A stretch of 5,328 nt of DNA from Micromonosporaceae bacterium (GCA_019690055.1 JADGGF010000324.1:1-5328); one strand, 5' to 3'; positions 1-5,328 are shown, numbered from the stretch's first letter. Translations and numbers: made by a program. The notes: generated from the sequence alone by a model not told the origin.

Positions 1-1
1 G

Positions 2-142
2 GCCAGCCCGGTCGCCCAGCAGACGGGGCCGGAGACTGCCCCCGGTTCATCCGAGGCCGGGCGAACCGAATCCGCCGCCGCGCTCGGCGGGCCGTGGGCC
101 ACCCCGCCGGCCACCCATCTGCCCACCCAGCGGACCCCGTAG
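2..142 (+). CDS. 3' end of an upstream gene, product unknown (partial)
   Basis: The frame beginning at base 2 is open from the window edge to a TAG at 140-142 and yields 46 residues. About 40 of the 46 codons end in G or C, and the composition (Ala, Pro, Thr, Ser, Glu, Gly, few Arg) is that of a flexible C-terminal tail. The other two forward frames give Arg/Pro-rich translations typical of out-of-frame GC-rich DNA. No domain can be recognised in so short a low-complexity tail, so no function is offered. The gene would run in the same direction as everything else here, ending 145 bp before the next start. It could instead be non-coding sequence with a chance open frame. Confidence 0.5.
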   Translation, partial: ASPVAQQTGPETAPGSSEAGRTESAAALGGPWATPPATHLPTQRTP

Positions 143-197
143 TCATTGAGCGGAGGTGGCTGTACCGCTACGGAGCGTCGTCCGCAACCGGGCCAAC

Positions 198-215
198 CAC
201 GGTCGAGTAACCGTG
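198..215. repeat. Small perfect inverted repeat in the first intergenic gap
   Basis: CACGGT at 198-203 and ACCGTG at 210-215 are perfect reverse complements separated by a 6-base loop. The element sits 55 bases after the presumed upstream stop and 72 bases before the ATG at 288. It could be a weak transcription-termination hairpin for the upstream gene or a binding site for a dimeric regulator. A 6-bp match can also arise by chance in GC-rich DNA, and there is no U-tract. Confidence 0.25.
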
Positions 216-272
216 CGTGACAACCAGCGGCATCGATGAACATGCGGGTAGCGGCGAAGATCGCCCATTCAC

Positions 273-278
273 TATCGT
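273..278 (+). promoter_or_regulatory. Candidate -10 element for a leaderless or near-leaderless transcript
   Basis: TATCGT fits the actinobacterial TANNNT -10 pattern and ends 9 bases before the ATG at 288. Transcription from it would start only a few bases ahead of the start codon. That would explain why no Shine-Dalgarno sequence is visible before that ATG. No convincing -35 hexamer lies 17-19 bases upstream, so this rests on the hexamer and its position only. Confidence 0.3.
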
Positions 279-287
279 GTCCGCACC

Positions 288-1226
288 ATGGCTGACTTCA
301 CCCCGGACTTTCGCCCTCGCTCGGCCTACCCCGAGGTCGCCGCGGCCGAGGACGCGATCCAGGCCGGCGACTGGCCGGCGTTTCGCGCCCGTTACGACGC
401 GGCGACGGACTGGCGGGGCCGGCAGTACATCATGGGCGCCGCCGACGAGATGTCGGGATCCGAGAAGTTCCTCAAGACGGTCATCGAACGCGATCCCGAG
501 GACCTGGTGGCGACCACCATGTACGCCGCCCGGCTGGTCCGCATCGGCTGGGAGATCCGTACCGGCCACTTCGCCCGGTACGTCAGCGCGGCCCAGTTCG
601 AGGCCTTTCACAAGCATCTGCGCGAGGCCGAGCAGATCCTCATCTGGGTCTGCGCGCGCGACCCGAGCTTCGTCCCGGCCTGGGCCGAACGGGTGACGAT
701 CGCGCGCGGCCTGGGGCTCGGCCAGGCGGAGACTCGGCGCCGCTACGACCACGTGACGCGGCACGACCCGCACAACCTGGTGGCGCAGCGATCGCTCCTG
801 CAGGAGCTGTGCCCGAAGTGGCACGGGAGTCTCCCCGTCATGCACGCCTTCGCCGCCGAGTGCGCGGCCGCCGCCCCGCCCGGCGCCCCCAACGCGGCGC
901 TCGTCGTCGCTGGGCACCTGGAACACTGCCTCGGCGAGTCCACGAGAAAGATCAAGGAGCACTTCGCCATTCCGGCGGTCCGGCAGGAGATCATGGCCGC
1001 GGCCGAGCGCAGCGTGCTGCACCCGAGCTTCGATCGGGGATTCGGCTGGGTCTACGCCATGAGCATGTTCGCGTTGGCCTTCAGCCTGCTCGAGGAGTGG
1101 GCGCTGGCCAAGCGCTGTTTCCTCGAACTCGGCCCGTGCGCCAGCGAGGCGGGGTGGGAGTACCTCGACAACAACACCGCGGCCGTCTTCGTGCGCAACC
1201 GGGCCCGAGCCTTGGAGCGAGGATGA
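288..1226 (+). CDS. Helical TPR-like protein, possibly DUF4034-related
   Basis: This encodes a 312-residue protein with no signal peptide and no clear membrane segment, so it is probably cytoplasmic. It is rich in helix-forming residues. It carries three repeat-junction-like motifs, RDPEDLVA (68-75), RDPSFVPA (124-131) and HDPHNLVA (159-166), of the kind seen between helix pairs in TPR-like proteins, which usually act as protein-interaction scaffolds. The segment around 170-190 (LLQELCPKWHGS followed by MHAFA) recalls DUF4034-type proteins, an assignment made from memory of family style and not from a search. The ATG at 288 is the first possible start after an in-frame stop at 249-251. No ribosome-binding site precedes it, which suggests leaderless translation. 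The stop overlaps the start of the M16 peptidase gene by ATGA (1223-1226), so the two are probably translationally coupled and may act together. The biochemical role is unknown. Confidence 0.85.
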   Translation: MADFTPDFRPRSAYPEVAAAEDAIQAGDWPAFRARYDAATDWRGRQYIMGAADEMSGSEKFLKTVIERDPEDLVATTMYAARLVRIGWEIRTGHFARYVSAAQFEAFHKHLREAEQILIWVCARDPSFVPAWAERVTIARGLGLGQAETRRRYDHVTRHDPHNLVAQRSLLQELCPKWHGSLPVMHAFAAECAAAAPPGAPNAALVVAGHLEHCLGESTRKIKEHFAIPAVRQEIMAAAERSVLHPSFDRGFGWVYAMSMFALAFSLLEEWALAKRCFLELGPCASEAGWEYLDNNTAAVFVRNRARALERG

Positions 1227-2923
1227 TCATACAGACTGTCGTCGATGGGATTCCCACCCTGCTCGCCCCGGGGAGCGGCCCGGCCCGCGGCGGCATCACC
1301 TTCCGCGTCGGTCGGGCCGATGAGACGCTGGCCCGCTCGGGGATCACGCACCTCGTCGAGCATCTGGCCCTGCACCGGCTCGGCGTGACCGACTACCACT
1401 ACAACGGCACGACGGGGGCGACCGTCACCCACTTCTTCTCGCAGGGCTCGCCGGAGTCCATCGCGGAGTACCTCACCAACGTCTGTGCCGCGCTGCACGA
1501 CCTGCCGTTGCATCGCCTCGACGTGGAGAAGGAGATCCTGCGCACGGAGTCGTCGAGCCGCTCGCACTCCCCCATCGAGCAGCTCCCCCTGTGGCGTTAC
1601 GGTGCCCGCGGGTACGGGGTGCTCAGCTACCCGGAGTGGGGCCTGAACGAGGTCGCCGCGGACGATATCCGGGCCTGGGCCGCCCACTACTTCACCCGGG
1701 ACAACGCGGTGCTGTGGTTCACCGGCATGGACGTGCCCGAGAACCTGCGGCTGAACCTGCCGGCCGGCACCCGCGCGCCGCTGCCCGCGCTGACCAGCGC
1801 CCTGCCCCGGACACCGGCCTGGTTCTGTGGACCGCCCCGGACGGTCGCCTTCCACACCCACGTACCCCGATCGGCGGCCGCCCAGGTCTTCACCGGCGTG
1901 CTCGAGCACGAGCTGTTCCGGGCCCTGCGGCAGGAAGGCGGCTACTCGTACACGGTGGCGACCGACTACGACCCCATCGACACGGAGCAGGCCGCGGTGG
2001 TGGCCCTCGCCGACGCCCACCCGGACAAGCAGGCGGCCGCGCTCGGCGCCTTCGTCGACGTCCTGGCGAAGCTGCGGTGGGGCACGGTCGACCAGGCCGA
2101 CCTCGATGGGGTCCGGGCCAAGGCGGCCGAGAGCCTGCGCGACCCGGACGCCGAGGCCCACCGGTTGCCCATGGCGGCGTTCAACATCCTGATCGGGTCA
2201 CCGGTGCCGGACATCAAACAGCATCTGCGCGACATCGAGGCGGTCACGGCCGACGATGTGAAACAGGTCGCGGAGCGGGCGTTCACCGCCGGGCTGCTCA
2301 TGACGCCGAACGGGCACGGGGCCGACTGGGCCGGGTTCGTCGCCGCCCCCACGAAGTCGGAGACCGTCGTCGACGGCGTGCGGTACGCGATGCGCGGTGA
2401 CAGCTCGCGCGCGCTTGTGGTCGGCCCCGCCGGCGTCTCGACGACCCGGCCCGAGGGCGCCGCTACCGTCCACTTCGCACAGACCGCGGTGCTGCTCGCC
2501 TGGCCGGACGGCGGGCGGATGCTGATTGGCCACGACGGCATCACGTGCCAGGTGGAGCCCACGCTCTACCCCGTCGACGCGGCGACCCTGGCCCGCATCG
2601 ACGGCTCGGTCCCTCCGGGCACCGTCGTCCGGATGCCGGCCCGCGATCCCGAGGCGATCCCCCGACCACCCAAACCGACCAAGGCGGACAGCCAGCGGCC
2701 CGACGGGCCTCCCCGATCCCGCGGGTTGATGGTCGCGGGAGCGATCGTGCTCGGCGTGCTGTCGGTGATGTGCACCCTGTTCAGCGCGCTGGCTACCCAC
2801 TTCGTGATCACCGATCCGGACTCCGACGTTGCGACCAAGGGCATCGCGGCGGCGGTCTTCTGGGGCGCCACCGCGGCGGTCGTCCTGCCGTGCATCCTCC
2901 TCATACGCCGCTTGCGCCGCTGA
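1223..2923 (+). CDS. Membrane-anchored M16-family zinc metallopeptidase (insulinase/pitrilysin-like)
   Basis: This 566-residue protein carries the inverted zinc motif HLVEH at 43-47 (H43 and H47 ligands, E46 catalytic base). E102 and E109 are spaced 7 apart, as in the essential Glu pair of pitrilysin, with E109 the likely third ligand. The H47-to-E109 distance is about 15 residues shorter than in pitrilysin. In the second M16 half, LRQEGGYSY (235-243) matches the LRxxxGxxY motif, giving an R236/Y243 pair expected to contact substrate. Residues 1 to about 365 therefore form a compact M16B-like unit. Residues 375-475 are beta-rich and resemble a PH-like domain. A Pro/Lys/Arg linker (476-500) leads to two hydrophobic helices (about 502-526 and 540-562) and a terminal RRLRR. 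With no signal peptide and positive charges flanking the helices, the catalytic part is probably cytoplasmic. The ATG overlaps the previous stop by ATGA and has GGAG five bases upstream; the same frame is open further upstream, but only as an Arg-rich shadow of the preceding gene. The substrate is unknown. Confidence 0.92.
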   Translation: MIIQTVVDGIPTLLAPGSGPARGGITFRVGRADETLARSGITHLVEHLALHRLGVTDYHYNGTTGATVTHFFSQGSPESIAEYLTNVCAALHDLPLHRLDVEKEILRTESSSRSHSPIEQLPLWRYGARGYGVLSYPEWGLNEVAADDIRAWAAHYFTRDNAVLWFTGMDVPENLRLNLPAGTRAPLPALTSALPRTPAWFCGPPRTVAFHTHVPRSAAAQVFTGVLEHELFRALRQEGGYSYTVATDYDPIDTEQAAVVALADAHPDKQAAALGAFVDVLAKLRWGTVDQADLDGVRAKAAESLRDPDAEAHRLPMAAFNILIGSPVPDIKQHLRDIEAVTADDVKQVAERAFTAGLLMTPNGHGADWAGFVAAPTKSETVVDGVRYAMRGDSSRALVVGPAGVSTTRPEGAATVHFAQTAVLLAWPDGGRMLIGHDGITCQVEPTLYPVDAATLARIDGSVPPGTVVRMPARDPEAIPRPPKPTKADSQRPDGPPRSRGLMVAGAIVLGVLSVMCTLFSALATHFVITDPDSDVATKGIAAAVFWGATAAVVLPCILLIRRLRR

Positions 2924-2977
2924 CCGTCGACCTGGCGTCTTCGGGAACTCGGACGGCCCGGCGGACAGGTACCTGAT

Positions 2978-3589
2978 GTGGAGCAGAGTCTGCGGGCCCG
3001 GCTGCGGGCGGGCCAGGCCCAGGCGTTCGGGGAGCTCTTCGACGCGTACGCCCCCGCCGTCTACCGGCACGGCCTGCGGCTGACCGGGGATCGCCTCGCC
3101 GCCGAGGACGTGGTGTCGACGACGTTCCTGCACGCCTGGCGGCAGCGGGGTCGCATCGATGCCGACGGGGCATCGTTACTGCCCTGGCTGCTGGGGATCG
3201 CCACCAACGTCGTGCGCAATCTCGACCGCCGGAACCGCCGGGACCGCGACCTGCTCGCCCGCCTCACCACCCGCGACCAGGCGCCGGACTTCGCCGACGA
3301 CGTCGCCGCCCAGCTCGACGGCGAGCGGGAGCTCGCGAGCGTCCGGGCGGCCCTGGCCGCGCTGCGACCAGCCGAGCGGGAGGTGATCGCGCTGTGCGTG
3401 TGGGCCGAGCTGGACTACGCGTCCGCGGCGCAGGCGCTGGGCGTGCCGATCGGGACCGTACAGTCCCGGCTGGCCCGCGCCCGGCGCAAGCTCATGCGGC
3501 TGCGCGGGGAACCCAGCCCGACACTCCGACAGGTAGACAGTGGACGCCCGATCGTGGCGTCGCGGCCCGCTGGCGGAGGCACTCAATGA
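2978..3589 (+). CDS. ECF-type RNA polymerase sigma factor (SigE-like, sigma-70 family)
   Basis: This 203-residue protein has the two-domain layout of extracytoplasmic-function sigma factors. Region 2 spans about residues 16-90: FGELFDAYAPAVYRHGLRLT, then AAEDVVSTTFLHAW, then PWLLGIATNVVRNLDRRNRR. It binds core polymerase and the -10 element. Region 4 spans about 118-174: LRPAEREVIAL, then a helix-turn-helix ending IGTVQSRLARARRKL, which reads the -35 element. A roughly 29-residue tail follows and overlaps the next gene. The GTG at 2978 is the first usable start after the previous in-frame stop. AGG lies 8 bases upstream, so initiation is probably modest. The gene begins 54 bp after the peptidase gene and ends in an ATGA overlap with its membrane partner. 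Leu67 is encoded by TTA (3176-3178), a rare codon in such genomes. The target regulon cannot be read from this window. Confidence 0.95.
   Translation: MEQSLRARLRAGQAQAFGELFDAYAPAVYRHGLRLTGDRLAAEDVVSTTFLHAWRQRGRIDADGASLLPWLLGIATNVVRNLDRRNRRDRDLLARLTTRDQAPDFADDVAAQLDGERELASVRAALAALRPAEREVIALCVWAELDYASAAQALGVPIGTVQSRLARARRKLMRLRGEPSPTLRQVDSGRPIVASRPAGGGTQ
3176..3178 (+). other. Rare TTA leucine codon inside the sigma factor gene
   Basis: TTA lies in frame as codon 67 of the ECF sigma factor gene. Scanning the accepted genes, every other tta string falls across codon boundaries (for example in CGT TAC), so this is the only TTA codon among them. In Streptomyces, TTA is read by the bldA tRNA, whose maturation is developmentally timed, and it often marks regulatory genes. 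Whether that applies here depends on the host and is an inference. Confidence 0.6.
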
Positions 3590-4668
3590 CTGACGACGTT
3601 CGCGCCCTGGCCCGCCTGCTGCCGGACCCGGCTCGCCACGAGCCTCCCGAGGGCCGCCTGCACCGACTCCGGGAGACCTTCATGGAGCAGATCACGTCGG
3701 GCGAAGCCGACATTCAGGACCGAGAGATGACGCTTGCGGCGCCGGCCACGCCACCACGGCCCCGTCGTCGGCGGCGCCTGGTCCCGGCCCTGGTCGGCGG
3801 CGGCCTGGCCTTCGTCATGGTGCTGTGGCTCACGAGCGCCTTCCTCCTCGGCGTGGGCAAGTTCTGGGCCGGGCGCACCGAGGCGGGCGACCTGCTGCAC
3901 CGCATCGCGCTCGTGGCGGCGAACAGCACCGACATCCCGCCGCTGGACCAGATCCGCGATGACCAGTTCATCTATTTCGAGACGTATGAGGGTTGGGGCG
4001 GCTACGGCCTCATCGGTTCCGACCGGGACGGCCCGATCGGCTGGTACCCGCCCCAGACGCAACAGCGCCAGGTCTGGCTCTCGGTGGACGGCTCCCGTCC
4101 GGGCCTGCTCCGCGAAGGGCCGGCCGGCCACGACGTCAGAATCGACCCCACGCTCAACCCGGACCTGCACCGGCCGACCCTGCGGTACCTGGCCACGCTG
4201 CCCACCGATCCCGACCTGCTCCTGCTGAAGATCTATTGGAAGCTCGGCGTCAAGGGTCCCAACCCGGACCGGGCGTTCGCGACGATCATTGACCTCATCA
4301 TCCAGCCGATCGTGCCGCCCGACCTCGCCACGGCGCTCTACCAGGCCGCGGCCCGCATCCCCGGCATCGAGGTCGTCCACGACGTCAAGGACGCGCTGGG
4401 TCGGCCCGGCATCGCCATCGCCCGCACCGACGCCGGTCTCCGCCGAGAGGTGATCTTCGACAGACAAACGTTGCAGTTCCTCGGTTACCGGGTTCTCGTC
4501 ACGCCCGACGCGAAGGACCCGTTCGGGCCGGGGACGACGCCACCGTCACCCGAGGGCTTCGAGCAGACGCCCGAGGGGTTCGTGCTCGGGTCGACCGCGG
4601 TCGTGGCCCGGGCCATCGTGGACGCTCCCGGGCAGCTGCCCACTGACCGCGCCGACCAACCACGGTGA
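3586..4668 (+). CDS. CU044_5270-family-type single-pass membrane protein, putative partner of the ECF sigma factor
   Basis: The product has 360 residues. A cytoplasmic N-terminus (1-64) ends in the Arg-rich RPRRRRRL (58-65), followed by one membrane helix (about 66-90) and a large C-terminal domain (91-360) expected outside the membrane. The pattern of LPTDPDLLL (205-213), PPDLATALYQAAARIPGIEVV (244-264), then DALGRPGIAIA and REVIFDRQTLQFLG (287-300) fits the CU044_5270 family, which is commonly encoded right after SigE-like ECF sigma genes in actinomycetes. The family is often presumed to regulate or sense for its sigma partner, but this is not firmly established. There are no cysteines, so it is not a classical zinc-binding (HxxxCxxC) anti-sigma factor. 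The ATG at 3586 was chosen over a longer open frame because it has GGAGG six bases upstream and overlaps the sigma stop by ATGA, implying translational coupling. Confidence 0.88.
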   Translation: MTDDVRALARLLPDPARHEPPEGRLHRLRETFMEQITSGEADIQDREMTLAAPATPPRPRRRRRLVPALVGGGLAFVMVLWLTSAFLLGVGKFWAGRTEAGDLLHRIALVAANSTDIPPLDQIRDDQFIYFETYEGWGGYGLIGSDRDGPIGWYPPQTQQRQVWLSVDGSRPGLLREGPAGHDVRIDPTLNPDLHRPTLRYLATLPTDPDLLLLKIYWKLGVKGPNPDRAFATIIDLIIQPIVPPDLATALYQAAARIPGIEVVHDVKDALGRPGIAIARTDAGLRREVIFDRQTLQFLGYRVLVTPDAKDPFGPGTTPPSPEGFEQTPEGFVLGSTAVVARAIVDAPGQLPTDRADQPR

Positions 4669-4710
4669 GCCGCTCCGCGTGGCGGGCCGGCGCGGCTTGC
4701 GCTGCCGGGA

Positions 4711-4716
4711 TAGGGT
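4711..4716 (+). promoter_or_regulatory. Candidate -10 element upstream of the 130-aa gene
   Basis: TAGGGT, within GGGATAGGGT, fits the TANNNT pattern of actinobacterial -10 elements. It lies in the 91-bp gap after the membrane-protein gene and would give a leader of roughly 35 bases containing the strong ribosome-binding site at 4744-4749. No good -35 hexamer is seen at the right spacing. It would make the 130-aa gene its own transcription unit, separate from the sigma operon. Confidence 0.3.
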
Positions 4717-4743
4717 GTGCGCCGGTTTGTCGAATCCACAGAG

Positions 4744-4749
4744 GGAGGA
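4744..4749 (+). promoter_or_regulatory. Strong ribosome-binding site for the 130-aa gene
   Basis: GGAGGA is a near-perfect Shine-Dalgarno sequence ending 10 bases before the ATG at 4760. It is the best match in the window and fixes that start. It suggests the small protein is made at a higher level than the gene starting at 288, which lacks such a site. Confidence 0.7.
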
Positions 4750-4759
4750 CTGAAGAATC

Positions 4760-5152
4760 ATGGCCACGTGGAGCGACCTGAAGGCGTACGTCCACAACCG
4801 GTACAAGGTCGCGGATGAACGCGACGACATGATGAAGCTCATCTTCGAGACCGACAACCTGCGCTCCCAGGTCGTCATCATCTGGCGCCTGACGCTCGCC
4901 GCGAACGGCTCGGAGTGGATTCACATCGAGTCGCCGATCGGCGAGATCGGGCAGGTCGACCTCGCCGCGCTGGTGCGCACGGTCGGCAACACGGTCGTCG
5001 GCGGTCTCGCCAGCTCGGGTGACCTCGTCACCTTCCGCCACTCGGTGCCGCTGGCCGACCTGAGCATCGCCGAGTTCGAGCAGCCGCTGCACCTCGTCAT
5101 CGGCACCGCCGACCTGCTCGAGCAGCGGTTCACCGGCGGCGACAAGTTCTGA
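4760..5152 (+). CDS. Small YbjN/CesT-like hypothetical protein
   Basis: This encodes a 130-residue soluble protein with no signal peptide, membrane segment or cysteine. An N-terminal helix (WSDLKAYVHNRYKV, 4-17) is followed by alternating strands (LIFE; QVVIIWRL; EWIHIESPIG at 52-61). A hydrophobic helix (VDLAALVRTVGNTVVGGL, 66-83) and the strand-forming LVTFRHSVPLADLSI (89-103) come next. The C-terminus is helical and ends with ADLLEQRFTGGDKF. The order helix, sheet, helix and the phrase 'SPIG' before the long helix resemble the YbjN / type III chaperone-like fold, whose members act as chaperones or have unknown roles. That resemblance is by eye only. The start is supported by GGAGGA upstream. 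The gene follows the membrane-protein gene by 91 bp and is followed by a strong hairpin, so it may be a single-gene transcript. No enzymatic motif is seen. Confidence 0.82.
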   Translation: MATWSDLKAYVHNRYKVADERDDMMKLIFETDNLRSQVVIIWRLTLAANGSEWIHIESPIGEIGQVDLAALVRTVGNTVVGGLASSGDLVTFRHSVPLADLSIAEFEQPLHLVIGTADLLEQRFTGGDKF

Positions 5153-5166
5153 TTCACGTCTGCTGG

Positions 5167-5206
5167 GGCACCGGCCGTACGGAAACCGATCCGTACGGTC
5201 GGTGCC
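5167..5206 (+). terminator. Long hairpin after the 130-aa gene, terminator or operator
   Basis: GGCACCGGCCGTACGG (5167-5182) pairs with CCGTACGGTCGGTGCC (5191-5206) across an 8-base loop. The stem has 16 pairs: 15 Watson-Crick and one G-U. It begins 14 bases after the stop at 5152. No U-tract follows, which is common for hairpin terminators proposed in high-GC actinomycetes. The same DNA also contains two copies of the self-palindromic CCGTACGG (5175-5182 and 5191-5198) just upstream of the next gene, so it could instead, or as well, bind a regulator. Confidence 0.6.
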
Positions 5207-5214
5207 GCCCGTGA

Positions 5215-5220
5215 TAGGAA
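5215..5220 (+). promoter_or_regulatory. TAGGAA: candidate -10 or ribosome-binding site for the last gene
   Basis: TAGGAA lies 7 bases before the GTG at 5228. Read as DNA, it approximates an actinobacterial -10 element whose transcript would begin at or next to the GTG, giving a leaderless message. Read as RNA, AGGAA is a serviceable Shine-Dalgarno sequence at good spacing. The two readings cannot be separated by inspection. The former would place the right-hand CCGTACGG palindrome over the -35 region. Confidence 0.35.
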
Positions 5221-5227
5221 CGGCTTC

Positions 5228-5328
5228 GTGGACCTGCACGCCGTTCCCGCAACCGTGGCCGCCCGGGCGGCCGCCGCCGCCGCGATCGCCGCCGCGCTGG
5301 CCGCCGATCCGCCGGTGCTGACGTTGGT
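5228..5328 (+). CDS. 5' end of a gene, product unknown (partial)
   Basis: From the GTG at 5228 the frame stays open to the window end, giving 33 full codons. About 30 of 33 end in G or C, which is typical of real genes here. The N-terminus (MDLHAVPATVAARAAAAAAI...) is extremely Ala-rich, with a run of GCC/GCG codons at about 5249-5308. This looks like an amphipathic or low-complexity helix rather than a classic signal peptide, since it lacks a basic n-region. A purine-rich AGGAA lies 7 bases upstream. Too little sequence is present to name a family. Confidence 0.6.
   Translation, partial: MDLHAVPATVAARAAAAAAIAAALAADPPVLTL

Noticed and set aside
168..1022. Long antisense open frame opposite the helical-protein gene
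   Set aside because: Its translation is Arg/Gly/Val-rich without domain features, and it mirrors the third-position GC bias of the + strand gene. Similar antisense shadows at 1052-2161, 2198-3133, 3583-4467 and 4499-5239 are rejected for the same reason.
809..1222. Upstream in-frame extension of the M16 peptidase
   Set aside because: Residues encoded before 1223 are Arg-rich out-of-frame translation of the helical-protein gene. The ATG at 1223 has GGAG at correct spacing and an ATGA overlap, and the protein reads as an M16 N-terminus from there.
2943..2949. GGGAACT as a -35 element for autoregulation by the ECF sigma factor
   Set aside because: It resembles the GGAAC -35 motif of ECF promoters, but no matching CGTC/CGTT-like -10 appears at 16-17 bases downstream, so the promoter is not supported.
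2924..2977. Readthrough fusion of the peptidase and sigma genes, which share a frame with no stop in the 54-bp gap
   Set aside because: A short stop-free gap in GC-rich DNA is expected by chance, and no recoding signal or conserved junction is seen.
3394..3585. Upstream in-frame extension of the CU044_5270-type protein
   Set aside because: It overlaps the conserved region 4 of the sigma factor in another frame. The ATG at 3586 has GGAGG six bases upstream and an ATGA overlap.
4683..4712. Terminator hairpin between the membrane-protein gene and the 130-aa gene
   Set aside because: The best stem (GCGGC with GCTGC) is only 5 bp with a G-U pair and no U-tract, too weak to call.
5249..5308. GCC/GCG-rich trinucleotide tract as a microsatellite or phase-variable repeat
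   Set aside because: It is interrupted by CGG, ATC and CTG codons and is explained by an Ala-rich protein N-terminus in a high-GC genome.

Overview
This window comes from a very high-GC genome. Real genes show strong G/C bias at third codon positions, GTG starts and ATGA start/stop overlaps. These traits, plus an ECF sigma factor followed by a CU044_5270-type membrane protein, point to an actinomycete, possibly Micromonosporales or a related order. No rRNA, tRNA, CRISPR array, transposase or phage gene is visible. All genes I accept lie on the + strand and cover almost the whole window.

Layout. (1) Positions 2-142 look like the 3' end of a gene entering from the left, with an Ala/Pro/Thr-rich tail. 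(2) A 145-bp gap holds a small inverted repeat and a candidate -10 element just before the next start. (3) Positions 288-1226 encode a 312-aa soluble helical protein with TPR-like repeat junctions. (4) Positions 1223-2923 overlap it by ATGA and encode a 566-aa M16-family (insulinase/pitrilysin-like) metallopeptidase. Its zinc motif HLVEH, the downstream Glu ligand pair and the Arg/Tyr substrate motif are all intact. An unusual C-terminus adds a beta-rich PH-like segment, a Pro-rich linker and two membrane helices. (5) Positions 2978-3589 encode an ECF sigma factor that contains the only TTA leucine codon in the window's genes. (6) Positions 3586-4668 overlap it by ATGA and encode a 360-aa single-pass membrane protein of the CU044_5270 type, the probable partner or regulator of the sigma factor. 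(7) Positions 4760-5152 encode a 130-aa YbjN/CesT-like small protein of unknown role. (8) A 16-bp-stem hairpin lies at 5167-5206. (9) A new gene starts at 5228 and runs off the right edge.

How the genes may work together (inference). The two ATGA-coupled pairs suggest two functional units: helical protein plus membrane-tethered peptidase, and sigma factor plus membrane protein. They lie 54 bp apart on one strand, so they could be co-transcribed. If so, a membrane-anchored cytoplasmic peptidase would be made together with a sigma factor and its putative membrane-bound regulator. That invites a model of proteolytic control of the sigma pathway, but nothing in the sequence proves it.
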